From Enterococcus larvae (GTDB lineage: Bacteria > Bacillota > Bacilli > Lactobacillales > Enterococcaceae), in NCBI RefSeq assembly GCF_017830045.1, contig NZ_JAEDXU010000003.1, positions 124,001-188,000 of the forward strand: 64,000 nucleotides of DNA, read 5' to 3'. This document shows positions 15,214 through 24,502 of this stretch, piece by piece. Position 1 is the first letter of the stretch, and each line of letters begins with the position of its first letter. Under the pieces are notes generated by a model that was not told where the DNA came from, did no database searches, and saw only the letters and a program-made list of their open reading frames with translations. A program made the translations under genes and the position numbers.

Positions 15214-16939
15214 CTTCACCAAATCCTTTCTGTTGAGATTCATAAACTTCTTGATAGATCTCATTTGTTGCCAATAGTTCTTCATGTGTTCCGATAGCAT
15301 TGATCATCCCTTTGTCCATAACGATGATTCGATCAGAATCCTGAACAGAAGAAACACGTTGACCAATGATAAAGGTAGTTGTACCAGGAATTTCTTTTCT
15401 CATTCCTTCACGAATCAAACGATCTGTTTTCGTATCAACTGCACTTGTTGAGTCATCCATGATCAAGATCTTAGGCTGCTTCAATAGCGCTCTGGCAATA
15501 CATAGGCGTTGTTTCTGTCCACCGGAAACATTGTTCCCACCTTGAGAAATCATCGTGTCATATTTATCAGGAAATTCCTGAATGAAGCTGTCTGCCTGAG
15601 CGATTTTACATACCCGGATCAAATCTTCATCGGTTGCGTCTTCATTCCCCCAACGCAAGTTTTCCTTGATTGTTCCTGTAAACAACACATTGTTCTGAAG
15701 AACCATACTCACTTGATCACGCAATGTTTTCAAGTCATAGTCCCGAACATCATGTCCGCCAACCTCAACGACGCCTTCGGTCACATCGTACAGACGAGGG
15801 ATCAGCTGAACCATTGTTGATTTAGAGCTCCCTGTTCCACCGACGATCCCAATTACTTCTCCGGCCTTGATGCTCATATCTGCATGCATCAGTGCCAGCT
15901 TATTCGGATCATTCGCATAGCTGAAGCAAACATCCTTAAAGGTTACTGTTCCGTTTGGTACATCATATAATGGATGATCATTATTTTTCAGATCACTTTC
16001 TTCTGATAATACTTCCGTCACACGTTCAGCAGAAGTCCGTGCAATGATGACCATTACAAAAACCATAGAAAGCATATTCAAGCTCATCAAAATTTGCATT
16101 GTATAGGTAAACATACTGATCAATTCACCTGTTGTCAGTGTTCCGCCAACAACGAATTTTGCACCCAGCCAAGAGATCAACAGCATACATGTATAAATCG
16201 CGAACTGTAGAATTGGATTATTAAAGGCAACGATACTTTGCGCTTTAGAGAAATTTTTATAGATGTCTTTAGAGACTGTCTTAAATTTTTCGTCCTCAAA
16301 GTCTTCTCTAACGTAGGATTTCACAACACGAACCCCTTGTAGATTTTCCTGGACCACATTATTCAACTTATCATAAATGCGAAAAACTTTTTCAAAAATC
16401 GGATGAGCAAAATAAATGACTAATGCCAGACCAATCAATAAAAACGGCACAACTGCTAAATAAATAATGGATAGATCTTTGTTGATTTTGAATGCCATAG
16501 CCAATGAAAAAATAAAAATCAGTGGGCTTCGAACCAATAAACGAATGATCATTTGATAGGCATTCTGGATATTTGTTACATCAGTTGTCATCCGTGTAAT
16601 CAGACTTGATGTAGAAAAACGGTCAATATTTGAAAATGAAAACCCCTGTATCTTCTTAAATAGGTTCCCTCTAAGATTTTTGGCAAAACCAGCTGATGCC
16701 ACCGCCGCATAACGTCCGGACATCGCACCAAAAAATAATGCAATAACTGCACAGACGAATAATAAAGCACCGTACATCAGAATGGCATTGGTATTGCCTG
16801 GTTCTATCCCTTTATCGATCATCATTGCCATGATCAATGGAATAATAATGTCTAATGCTACTTCTCCAGTTACATATAGAGGAGTGATCAGACTTTCTTT
16901 TTTATACTCACCTACATTAGCAAGTAATTTTTTTATCAT
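15203..16939 (-). CDS. Heterodimeric ABC exporter, degenerate-site subunit
   Basis: A 578-residue permease/ATPase. Walker A is GGTGSSKST, the signature VSGGQKQR is canonical, but Walker B reads ILIMDDSTSAVD, with Asp in place of the catalytic Glu, and the switch His is replaced (IIGQRVSS). This is the usual asymmetry of heterodimeric exporters, where one ATP site is non-hydrolytic. The start overlaps the MarR stop as ATGA, and its 3' end overlaps the partner gene. Confidence 0.88.
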   Translation of the reverse strand: MIKKLLANVGEYKKESLITPLYVTGEVALDIIIPLIMAMMIDKGIEPGNTNAILMYGALLFVCAVIALFFGAMSGRYAAVASAGFAKNLRGNLFKKIQGFSFSNIDRFSTSSLITRMTTDVTNIQNAYQMIIRLLVRSPLIFIFSLAMAFKINKDLSIIYLAVVPFLLIGLALVIYFAHPIFEKVFRIYDKLNNVVQENLQGVRVVKSYVREDFEDEKFKTVSKDIYKNFSKAQSIVAFNNPILQFAIYTCMLLISWLGAKFVVGGTLTTGELISMFTYTMQILMSLNMLSMVFVMVIIARTSAERVTEVLSEESDLKNNDHPLYDVPNGTVTFKDVCFSYANDPNKLALMHADMSIKAGEVIGIVGGTGSSKSTMVQLIPRLYDVTEGVVEVGGHDVRDYDLKTLRDQVSMVLQNNVLFTGTIKENLRWGNEDATDEDLIRVCKIAQADSFIQEFPDKYDTMISQGGNNVSGGQKQRLCIARALLKQPKILIMDDSTSAVDTKTDRLIREGMRKEIPGTTTFIIGQRVSSVQDSDRIIVMDKGMINAIGTHEELLATNEIYQEVYESQQKGFGEDDA

Positions 16940-17403
16940 GCATCTCGCCTGCCTTCCTTGTTTATTTCTATATTTTTACTGTTTTCAGACAATTTATCCA
17001 ATAATCTGAAAAATGTTGCAAGCTCGCCCTCTGAAATCCCCTGAATCAACAACTTATCGAAATTTTCCAATTTACTGATATTCTCTTTTACTTGATGCTG
17101 GCCGGACGGCGTTAAAAAAATCGCCTTCAGGCGATTGTCTTCCTTACAGCTTGTGCGTTCGATCAGCTCGCGCTTTTCCAGCCTCTGTAAAATGCCCGTT
17201 GCAGTTGAACGACGGATATCAAATTCTTGTTCAATATCTTTTTGGTAAATTGGTTCATTTCCATTGTTTCTCCGATGGATAAAATTCAGCACACGCATTT
17301 GAATTGCCGAAGAAGGCTCTTCTTCTTCTTTTAAAACCTCTGTCACTTTTCTGTTCAATTCGTTTGACAGCATCCTAATCCTCAGTGCAGTTTTTCTGCT
17401 CAT
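16936..17403 (-). CDS. MarR-family regulator of the ABC exporter
   Basis: A 155-residue winged-helix protein with IQMRVLNFIHRR, YQKDIEQEFDIRRSTATGILQRLEKRELIERT (recognition helix) and the wing DNRLKAIFLTPSGQ. The ATG at 17403 follows GAGAGGG. It is the first gene of the exporter operon, with an inverted repeat directly upstream, so it probably represses its own operon and is released by a drug or other small ligand. Confidence 0.88.
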   Translation of the reverse strand: MSRKTALRIRMLSNELNRKVTEVLKEEEEPSSAIQMRVLNFIHRRNNGNEPIYQKDIEQEFDIRRSTATGILQRLEKRELIERTSCKEDNRLKAIFLTPSGQHQVKENISKLENFDKLLIQGISEGELATFFRLLDKLSENSKNIEINKEGRRDA

Positions 17404-17419
17404 AATAATCCCTCTCACA

Positions 17420-17441
17420 AATAGTTCGTTGCCTAACTATT
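17420..17441. promoter_or_regulatory. Putative MarR operator
   Basis: AATAGTT and AACTATT form a perfect inverted repeat with an 8-base spacer, 17 bases upstream of the MarR start. The arm size and spacing are typical of MarR-family sites. Confidence 0.6.
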
Positions 17442-17637
17442 CTACGATAAAAACATGGAAAAGGTCAAGGAAAATTTCTGAAAAACATCTGTTATCTTTT
17501 TGTTTTATTATTTTCATACCCCTATTTCATCAAAACGATGACGCTTCTTACACAATACTGCTTTGCCACTTCCTATCTATAGAATCAAGCAACGGTACCC
17601 ATGATAACAGCAAGTTATTTTTAGTAAGCGTATTTCT

Positions 17638-17686
17638 TTGACAAAAGGAAAGACAGTTCTATAATATGACGTATCAATTGTTGATA
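17638..17686 (+). promoter_or_regulatory. Sigma-A promoter with downstream MarR operator
   Basis: TTGACA (17638-17643) and TATAAT (17660-17665) are 16 bases apart. Directly downstream, TATCAA-TTG-TTGATA (17672-17686) is a perfect palindrome covering the expected start of transcription, a natural operator for the MarR protein encoded next. Confidence 0.8.
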
Positions 17687-17713
17687 AGTCATTTATTGAA
17701 GGGAGGAAACATC

Positions 17714-18175
17714 ATGGCTGATGCTGCAAATTTCAGTGATATTTTTTTCTTATTGAAGCAGGCAGATTTACATATCACACAGCTTTTTGAGGCTCAAATG
17801 AATATTAGTCTGACTAGATATGAATTACTGATCCAGTTGAAAAAACAAGATTACGTCACTCAACGAACACTTCAGGAGAAACTGAAGATCGATCAGGCAG
17901 CCATTACCAGACATCTAAAAATTCTGGAGGACAAGGGATACATCATTCGTGAAAGAAATGCTGACAATAAACGGGAGGTCATCGTTCATCTGAGCGACCA
18001 AGGAAAGGATATCCTTCAATCCTGTGACGGCAGCAAAGCGGAATTGATCAAAACCTTGTTCAATGGCTATTCCACCGAACAGCTGCAGCTGCTCCAACAA
18101 TTTTTGACAGATTTCAATCAACAGGCTGAATCTGTCTTTAAAACAATCGAGAAAAGAAAGGATATGATCCAATGA
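17714..18175 (+). CDS. MarR-family regulator of a nitroreductase operon
   Basis: A 153-residue winged-helix protein. The HTH is YVTQRTLQEKLKIDQAAITRHLKILEDKGYI and the wing RNADNKREVIVHLSDQG. The ATG at 17714 follows GGGAGG. Its stop overlaps the nitroreductase start (ATGA). A promoter with a palindrome lies just upstream, so autorepression is likely, probably in response to quinones, nitro compounds or oxidants. Confidence 0.88.
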   Translation: MADAANFSDIFFLLKQADLHITQLFEAQMNISLTRYELLIQLKKQDYVTQRTLQEKLKIDQAAITRHLKILEDKGYIIRERNADNKREVIVHLSDQGKDILQSCDGSKAELIKTLFNGYSTEQLQLLQQFLTDFNQQAESVFKTIEKRKDMIQ

Positions 18176-18804
18176 CATTCAAAAATAATGATTTTTCAGA
18201 TTTATTAACCAACCGCCGCTCCGTGCGTGCCTACGACCCCTCAGTAAAAATTTCTAAAGAAGAAATGCAGCAAATGCTGACTGAGGCTGCAACTGCCCCT
18301 TCCTCTGTCAACATGCAGCCATGGCGCTTTGTGATTGTTGAATCTGACGAAGGAAAAGAAAAATTGAAGCCTTTGATTCGCTTCAATACAACGCAAAATG
18401 ACACTTCTTCTGCTATGATCCTGATTTTTGGAGATCTGAATTGCTATGAATACGGCGAAGAAATTTACAACACTGCTGTAGAAGTCGGTAAAATGCCGCC
18501 GGAAGTGAGAGACCAGCAATTAGCTGCTATTCTGCCTTACTACCAAAGCTTTTCAAAAGAGAAAATGAACGATGTCATCAAAATCGACAGCAGCCTTTTT
18601 GCTATGCAGCTGATGTTGGTGGCACGTGCCCATGGTTATGATACGAATGCTATTGGCGGTTTCGAAGCAGATCAATTAGCAGAAGCCTTTGATCTTGATC
18701 CGGAGCGTTATGTTCCTGTATTGATTCTTTCAATCGGTAAGGCTGCAGATGCCGGCTATGAATCTTTCCGCTTAAATCCGGAAACTTTCACAACTTGGAA
18801 ATAA
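18172..18804 (+). CDS. Nitroreductase-family oxidoreductase
   Basis: A 210-residue FMN-binding protein. Flavin-site motifs are NRRSVRAYDPS (residues 13-23), the APSSVNMQPWRFVIVES block (about 42-58) and AIGGFEADQLAEAFDL near the C terminus. Such enzymes reduce quinones, nitroaromatics or similar electrophiles with NAD(P)H. It is coupled to a MarR regulator and followed by a DUF1304 membrane protein, a common three-gene stress operon. Confidence 0.87.
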   Translation: MTFKNNDFSDLLTNRRSVRAYDPSVKISKEEMQQMLTEAATAPSSVNMQPWRFVIVESDEGKEKLKPLIRFNTTQNDTSSAMILIFGDLNCYEYGEEIYNTAVEVGKMPPEVRDQQLAAILPYYQSFSKEKMNDVIKIDSSLFAMQLMLVARAHGYDTNAIGGFEADQLAEAFDLDPERYVPVLILSIGKAADAGYESFRLNPETFTTWK

Positions 18805-18822
18805 ACTGGAAGGAGTGATCCT

Positions 18823-19194
18823 ATGTCTCTGTCATTGATAACGTCACTATTGATTGGAATTGTTGCTCTGGAGCATTTATACATCCTATATCTGGAAACC
18901 ATTGCGACCTCTTCTGAGAAAACATCAAAGACTTTCGGTGTCTCAACGCAACAGCTGAAAGAGCCTACGATAAATGTCCTTTTGAAAAACCAAGGTGTCT
19001 ATAACGGCATGCTGGCATTAGGACTGCTCTACACACTCTTTTTTGCCTCTGCACCAATAGAAATGGCTGCTGTCTTATTAAGTATTATTGTCGTAGTTGC
19101 TTTATACGGCGGTTTTACCAGCTCTAAATCAATCATTTTGAAGCAAGGTGGTCCAGCTATCCTGGCATTGCTGAGCCTAATACTATTCAAGTAA
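18823..19194 (+). CDS. DUF1304 membrane protein
   Basis: A 123-residue protein with four hydrophobic segments. The ALEHLYILYLE start with its conserved Glu-His, the LLKNQGVYNGMLALGL segment and the YGGFTSSKSIILKQGGPAILALL ending are typical of DUF1304. GGAGTGATCC precedes the ATG. The function of the family is unknown; here it is the last gene of the MarR/nitroreductase operon. Confidence 0.85.
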   Translation: MSLSLITSLLIGIVALEHLYILYLETIATSSEKTSKTFGVSTQQLKEPTINVLLKNQGVYNGMLALGLLYTLFFASAPIEMAAVLLSIIVVVALYGGFTSSKSIILKQGGPAILALLSLILFK

Positions 19195-19199
19195 GTAAG

Positions 19200-19441
19200 C
19201 AAAAAAGAGTGTAAGACAATAATCAAATTAGAAATTGTCCCACACTCTAAACATGAATAAAGAGTGAACCAAAAGCTGCTCCTTCAGAATTAAGCCGAAA
19301 TTGCGTTGCCGCATCAGAACTACTGCAGTAGTTCTGATGCGGCAACGTACCTACTTGGATGTTGAAAATATAAAAAGCTATTTTCGTCTATTTTTTCTTA
19401 ATTCGCGGAGCATCCCGCTTTTGGCTCAGCCTCTTTTTTAT
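19200..19441 (-). repeat. 240-bp structured intergenic repeat, copy A (inverse orientation)
   Basis: This copy is inverted relative to copies B (26189) and C (52122). One end is a terminator-like hairpin (AAGAGTGTAAGACAAT pairing with ATTGTCCCACACTCT) and the other ends GGCTCAGCCTCTTTTTT. Interior blocks also pair: CAAAAGC with GCTTTTG, GCTGCTCC with GGAGCATC and GAATTAAG with CTTAATTC. The whole element can fold into one long imperfect hairpin. It separates two convergent genes and probably terminates both. Confidence 0.8.
19305..19346. repeat. 42-bp perfect palindrome at the centre of repeat copy A
   Basis: GTTGCCGCATCAGAACTACTG is followed without spacer by its exact reverse complement. 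Copies B and C keep only the first half (GCCGCATCAGAACTACTG) and then diverge. Confidence 0.9.
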
Positions 19442-19454
19442 ATAAAGAACAAAA

Positions 19455-20276
19455 TCATTCAACAACTGTCCACTCATTAATCGTCTTTCCATCCTTATCA
19501 AACATTTCCAGCCAGCTGTTCGTGCCGCCAAAATACAGGAATAGCCCAACCTCGTTCACACTTTTCAAAATGATATCCTCAGTCGTTTTGAAATTCTTTA
19601 TTTGATCCGCATGATCTGCTCTGATTTTTTCGCCCATTTTTGCGGCGAAGCCCAATGAACCATCCTTGTTCAAAGGAGCAGATGGCATCATTTTTGCCCC
19701 AGCCTTCAAAAGCATTTCATTTCTTTTTTGCCAAACAACAGTCGCCTTGCTTTCCCTCGTATCTACAACGAATTCAATTTCGCTGACCGCTTTACTCCAA
19801 CGATGTCTAGCTTTTGCAGGCTTCGGCTTGCTTTTTTCTTCTGCTTCGACTGGCTGTGCTTCGGTATGCAGCTCATAACCAAAGGTATGCAAAACAGTAA
19901 GGATTTCCTCACCATAAACGGCAATTGCTTTTTTTCGATTGGCAGGAATTTTCATTTTCTCTGTTCTCACTGTATCAATAAGCTTTCCGCTCTTTTCTGC
20001 TTCGCTCAATAGAAACTGCTCTAAATAAGCCAATTCAATTTCCCAAGAAGGGGTGATTGCTATAATATGATCAACATCCTCATTTTCTGTCAGCTTCTGA
20101 TCAGCACTCTGTCCTATTCCAACAACGGTTCGATCTTTTAGCGTAAGACAGACAGCTGGCTGCTCCGTAACAATTTCCTTATTTGTCTTTTTTATGATGT
20201 CAATTGTTCCATTATCTTTTCCAAACTGAATCGTCGTCTTACTTTCTTCAATCAGTACACTTACTTTGATTTCCAT
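19455..20276 (-). CDS. Unrecognised 273-residue protein
   Basis: I do not recognise this protein. It is soluble, with a beta-rich first part (MEIKVSVLIEESKTTIQFG, TVVGIGQSADQ), a Lys/Pro/Glu linker (about residues 150-165, PVEAEEKSKPKPAKARHRW) and a C-terminal part with TRESKATVVWQKRNEMLLKAG, SLGFAAKMGEKIRAD and YFGGTNSWLEMF. A two-domain architecture joined by a flexible linker is likely. The ATG at 20276 is preferred over one 36 bases upstream because AGAAGG precedes it. It is a single gene convergent with DUF1304. Confidence 0.65.
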   Translation of the reverse strand: MEIKVSVLIEESKTTIQFGKDNGTIDIIKKTNKEIVTEQPAVCLTLKDRTVVGIGQSADQKLTENEDVDHIIAITPSWEIELAYLEQFLLSEAEKSGKLIDTVRTEKMKIPANRKKAIAVYGEEILTVLHTFGYELHTEAQPVEAEEKSKPKPAKARHRWSKAVSEIEFVVDTRESKATVVWQKRNEMLLKAGAKMMPSAPLNKDGSLGFAAKMGEKIRADHADQIKNFKTTEDIILKSVNEVGLFLYFGGTNSWLEMFDKDGKTINEWTVVE

Positions 20277-20435
20277 GACCTTCTTCCACTCCCCATATCT
20301 CTTTTTTAACATTATAAAATAAGCAGATGAATAACACGAATGATATGTTTACATAGAGAAAGAAAATGGACGAAAGAAGAGCCTTCATCAACTATTCTTT
20401 CTTAAAGGCATCTCTTTTTTATAACAAGATTCAAG

Positions 20436-21650
20436 TTAATCCTCTATGTGTTTCTTATTGCTTTGCCGCTTAGAGGGAAGGTATTTTTCAAGCCATTTCT
20501 TTTGGTCGTACATCGACAAAACCAAACCTACAGCAATAAAATTAGCCAGATACGCTGTCCCTCCCTGGCTTAGAAACGGAAGAGGGATTCCTGTCAAAGG
20601 AAGAAGCCCAACTGCTGCTCCGATATTTTCAATAATATGAAATAGAAAATACATAATTACACCAGTTGTGACATATGCATAAAACTCTTTATTCGCATTC
20701 ATTGTGCAAATCAGCATTTGATAGATCAGATAGAAAAACAGCAACAAAAGGAATGTAGAGCCTACAAATCCGTATGCTTCTCCAACAACAGTAAAAATCA
20801 TATCTGATTCACGAACTGGGACATGAACTTCAAGATTTGTCAGCCCTTTGCCGAACATCCCGCCGGAGCCGATCGCCGTGATCCCCCTAGCCTGTTGATA
20901 ACCAATACTGTCTGCATAATCAAAAGGATTCAGCCATACTTCTATTCGTTGAAATTGGTAGGCTTGAAAATGAAGCAGCTTCAAAAGCTTCTGCCCCCAT
21001 TCTGTGAAGATCAGTAAAATCGCACTGCCGCCTAGTAGACTCAGCAACCCAACCCCTGTCCCAAGAATTTTCCAGGAACACCCTGAGACAATCAGCATTC
21101 CCATGAAAATAGATAGAAAAACAAGGCTGGTGCCGAAGTCTTTCTGATAAAACATCAATCCCCATACTGGAAGACTGACTGCTGCCATTTTCAACAGTAA
21201 ATTTATATCATTTTTGACTACAGACTTAGAGGGATTATTCCTTCTTCGATCCGTCGTGACAATCATTGCAAGCACGAGTATATACCCGATCTTCATAAAT
21301 TCAGAAGGCTGGAAGCTGAATGGACCCAACCTGAGCCACCTTCTTGTGCTAGTGATCGATGCCATGACTGGATCATAGTACCAAACCAGCAACAGCATAA
21401 ACAACAAACTGAATCCATAAATAAACGGTGCTGATTTCCACAGGACAGATAAGGGAATCAACAAGGTTATCAACATTCCAATTGTACCTATGACCGTCCA
21501 TAAAAGCTGTTTCTTCAATAATCCAACAGTATCCACAGCTGTCGGATCTGCTTCAAAGGCTCCATATTGCACAATAAATCCTACTATGATCAATAGAAAA
21601 ACTGGTAGTAACAGAGCATAATTCATAAGTTCCTTCTGTTCTTTCTCCAT
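20436..21650 (-). CDS. SEDS-family protein (RodA/FtsW-like), second of a tandem pair
   Basis: A 404-residue polytopic protein with about ten TM segments. SEDS hallmarks are RRWLRLGPFSFQPSEFMKIGYIL (about residues 104-126), the QARGITAIGSGGMFGKGL loop, VPVRESDMIFTVVGEAYGF with the catalytic-type Asp, and the C-terminal TGIPLPFLSQGGTAYLANF. SEDS proteins polymerise lipid II glycan strands, normally with a class B penicillin-binding protein, none of which is encoded here. It is separated by one base from the preceding SEDS gene, whose 3' end holds its ribosome site. Confidence 0.88.
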   Translation of the reverse strand: MEKEQKELMNYALLLPVFLLIIVGFIVQYGAFEADPTAVDTVGLLKKQLLWTVIGTIGMLITLLIPLSVLWKSAPFIYGFSLLFMLLLVWYYDPVMASITSTRRWLRLGPFSFQPSEFMKIGYILVLAMIVTTDRRRNNPSKSVVKNDINLLLKMAAVSLPVWGLMFYQKDFGTSLVFLSIFMGMLIVSGCSWKILGTGVGLLSLLGGSAILLIFTEWGQKLLKLLHFQAYQFQRIEVWLNPFDYADSIGYQQARGITAIGSGGMFGKGLTNLEVHVPVRESDMIFTVVGEAYGFVGSTFLLLLFFYLIYQMLICTMNANKEFYAYVTTGVIMYFLFHIIENIGAAVGLLPLTGIPLPFLSQGGTAYLANFIAVGLVLSMYDQKKWLEKYLPSKRQSNKKHIED

Positions 21651-21651
21651 T

Positions 21652-22824
21652 TCATTCCTCCCTTTGTTCCACCGTTATCGGTTCCCGTAATTCTGTCGCT
21701 CGTGCATTTAAAGCCAGCCCTAAAACAATACTCAGTATCAAAAGACTCGAACCGCCATAGCTCAAAAATGGAAAGGTGACTCCTGTCAGCGGAATATACC
21801 CTAACAAACTACTGACATTGACGGTTACTTGCAGTAGCAAAATCGTGCCGCACCCAAGAAAAAGCTGAGAATAATAGAGGTTTTTTGAACGTATAGAAAG
21901 CTGATACAATCTTATGACCATGAAGAACACCAGTAACAATAGAACCACTCCACCAATCAACCCTAGCTCTTCTATAGCTGTTGCAAAAATATAATCTGTA
22001 TCAGAAGCAGGTAAGAAGCCTTGTTTTTGGATTCCCTTTCCAATCCCGCGCCCAAATATGCCGCCATTATACATAGCATAATAGGCGCTGGCAGACTGAT
22101 GCCCAATACCAGTAGGATCGATGAACGGATTCTCCATTACCTTGAAACGTGTGACTAAATAGGCAAATTTATCTGGAAGCCAATCGACTGAGCCGCTCAA
22201 CAATACTCTGCTCAATCCCTCTCTGATACCGATGAAACCAATAATCGGTAAAATCGTAAAGTAGGGGGAGAGGCCGCTCGCCAACAGCATGATCAATACA
22301 AATAAAAAGATCATTGCCCCACCAGCTAAGTTCGGCTGTAGGCTTACTAAGACGATAAATAGGAAACAGAGAAGCATCGCCTTCTTGTAATAGCTAAAGG
22401 AAAACGGACAATTTGCCTCTCGATTGGACGTCATTCGACTCAAATACAGCAGTAAGGTCAGCGAAACCAACTCTGAAGGTTGAAAAATCATGAAACCTAC
22501 ATTGATCCATCTGGATGCTCCACCAGCATTGATCCCCTTACTTAACGTGTAGACTAAGAGAATCAAATTTGAAGTCAGCAGTAGAAAAAGAAACCCTTTG
22601 CTTCGAAAAATTTTCAATTTCATTCGATAGACACCCAATAAACAAACAAGACTCACAGCAAACGAAGAAAGCTGTTTCCAGCCCTTACTTCCAGTACTAA
22701 CTTCACTGAACAACAATTGATAAGAACTGGCACTATAAACTAAGATTATTCCTGTTATACACAATATCAAGTAAGGCAGGAGCAACGTCCAATCCAAATA
22801 GAATCTCTTTATCTGTCGCTTCAT
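21652..22824 (-). CDS. SEDS-family protein (FtsW/RodA-like), first of a tandem pair
   Basis: A 390-residue polytopic protein. Family motifs are GGASRWINVGFMIFQPSELVSLTLLL, YYAMYNGGIFGRGIGKGI, LPASDTDYIFATAIEELGLIGG (catalytic-type Asp) and LTGVTFPFLSYGGSSLLI. It differs clearly from its downstream neighbour, so the pair is not a recent duplication. The start overlaps the stop of the LCP gene (ATGA). Confidence 0.88.
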   Translation of the reverse strand: MKRQIKRFYLDWTLLLPYLILCITGIILVYSASSYQLLFSEVSTGSKGWKQLSSFAVSLVCLLGVYRMKLKIFRSKGFLFLLLTSNLILLVYTLSKGINAGGASRWINVGFMIFQPSELVSLTLLLYLSRMTSNREANCPFSFSYYKKAMLLCFLFIVLVSLQPNLAGGAMIFLFVLIMLLASGLSPYFTILPIIGFIGIREGLSRVLLSGSVDWLPDKFAYLVTRFKVMENPFIDPTGIGHQSASAYYAMYNGGIFGRGIGKGIQKQGFLPASDTDYIFATAIEELGLIGGVVLLLLVFFMVIRLYQLSIRSKNLYYSQLFLGCGTILLLQVTVNVSSLLGYIPLTGVTFPFLSYGGSSLLILSIVLGLALNARATELREPITVEQREE

Positions 22825-23747
22825 TGCACTTCTCCATTAGTTAAAAACATTTCTATAGCGGTTCGGTTTTTTTCTTCATCGATTTCCAAAACACTACCAG
22901 ACGGAGTGTAGTCGTTGAAGTCCCAGCTTCCCTCAACAGGAATAGACAACGTCTGCAGCTCTTTGATCGTCCCAAACAAAAAGCTTGTACCGACATCCAG
23001 TAACACATCGTACGGAAGATCTGTGTCTACATATCCTACTGCTTCTCCTAATAGTCTTGGAAGTCGTGCGATTGGAAGCCCGCTTTTCGCTTGCTTTATC
23101 AAGCTGTCGGCTACCTGTTGTTGACGACGAACACGTCCAAAGTCTCCTTCTCCATCCATTCGATAGCGTGCATATTGCAATACTGTATTGCCATCCATGA
23201 TTTGTTCCCCCGGTTCTATCTCCACACCATCCAGCTCGAGCGCTGTTTCGGCGTCGATCTCTACACCTTCCGGGAAAAAATCATCGATCAATTGTGTAAA
23301 CACTTTAAAATCTATTGCAGCATAATAATTGATCGATAGCCCAAAGCTGTCATTCAGAACATCCTTAGTCAAAGCTGCTCCACCATAGGCATACGCAGCA
23401 TTGATTTTATCCAAGCCAACGTCGGGTATTGAAACATAGACATCTCTCATGATTGAGATCACCTTCGGCTCTTTGGCAGATGTATCATAATTCACAACCA
23501 TCAATGTATCCGATCTACCGCCGTCATCATCATCCTCACGTCCGTCATCGCCAATGAGTAAAACAGTGATTTCTCCTGTTTCCGGTCGCTCATCACCAGT
23601 AAAAGTTTCATTTTTCTTTGTATTCACCTGTGCTTGTGACTGTTTCTTCCCTTTGTGAAAGCTTACAACCGAATAACAAAAAATTGTCATCCCGATCAAA
23701 AGGAACGAAAGTAAGCCTGTCACTACCCATTTCCATCGTTTGTTCAT
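22821..23747 (-). CDS. LytR-CpsA-Psr (LCP) family protein
   Basis: A 308-residue protein with a short cytosolic start, one TM helix (about residues 8-28) and an extracellular LCP domain. Motifs are LLIGDDGREDDDDGGRSDTLMVV, IMRDVYVSIP (the usual PRD is MRD here), KINAAYAYGG and YARYRMDGEGDFGRVRRQQQV with the key Arg residues. LCP enzymes transfer teichoic acids or polysaccharides onto peptidoglycan. The ATG at 23747 follows GAGGG. It heads an operon with two SEDS genes. Confidence 0.88.
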   Translation of the reverse strand: MNKRWKWVVTGLLSFLLIGMTIFCYSVVSFHKGKKQSQAQVNTKKNETFTGDERPETGEITVLLIGDDGREDDDDGGRSDTLMVVNYDTSAKEPKVISIMRDVYVSIPDVGLDKINAAYAYGGAALTKDVLNDSFGLSINYYAAIDFKVFTQLIDDFFPEGVEIDAETALELDGVEIEPGEQIMDGNTVLQYARYRMDGEGDFGRVRRQQQVADSLIKQAKSGLPIARLPRLLGEAVGYVDTDLPYDVLLDVGTSFLFGTIKELQTLSIPVEGSWDFNDYTPSGSVLEIDEEKNRTAIEMFLTNGEVQ

Positions 23748-24502
23748 TTCCAATCCCTCACTTTTCAATTATTGATGCACCTTCTCTGAATCAAAAACCT
23801 GTTCTACAATCTAAAGAGAGCCTCTTTCTTGATAAAATCCCCAGTCATTTCTCCTCTATCCAAAAGACTTTTGATAAAACAAAAAACACGTTCATTGAGA
23901 AGGATCAACGAAAGTGCTTAGGGGAAATGAAGGCATGACTGAACAGGCTGGATGCCCGCCATTCAACTACACTTGATTTTCTCTTCGTTGAGTTTTAGCA
24001 CTATACAACGTAAAAAGCTTTGCTTTTAGCTGCTTTTTGAAAAGCCTTAATTCGACAATCCCTGTTCTACCCATTACTGTCTTTCGACAAATCTGAGCAG
24101 CAGCCTGTGTTTGCATAGGAGCCTCACCTAACAAGTCATTCAATTCATCAAAAATATAAAGTGTCTGGGGGTAGAAGTCAACAGAGCAAATATTAAACAA
24201 TCACAGCCAATCAATAAAAAATAATGTTCGTTATTTTTACAAACCGTCTCTGTTATCGTTTTTAGGTTAACCTAACTTTTTACAAAAGGATGAATAAAAG
24301 AAAAATAACCTTTACCATTCCTTAATTATTTCTTTATTCCTTCTTAACAATAAACGTCGATCCCATCTTAAAATTAATTTCTATCCACTGACATCCATCC
24401 TTCTTGTTCTGTTATATTACGAGTGAAAAAATCAAAATTTTTATTACAAATCGATTCCATTAAAAACTTTCACAATATTTTCTAATCTAAACCATAAAAC
24501 GT
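23748..24502. other. Long intergenic region, no convincing gene
   Basis: About 750 bases between the divergent LCP and reductase genes. A minus-strand frame at 23967-24200 (77 codons) has a weak possible internal start after GGTGAGG, but no family resemblance I can name; it may be a remnant. The part from 24200 on is AT-rich and holds the reductase control region at its end. I see no RNA gene or strong hairpin. Confidence 0.4.

Noticed and set aside
23967-24200. A 77-codon minus-strand reading frame in the long intergenic region
   Set aside because: Weak start context, no recognisable domain and no partner genes; it may be chance or a decayed remnant, so it is not listed as a gene.
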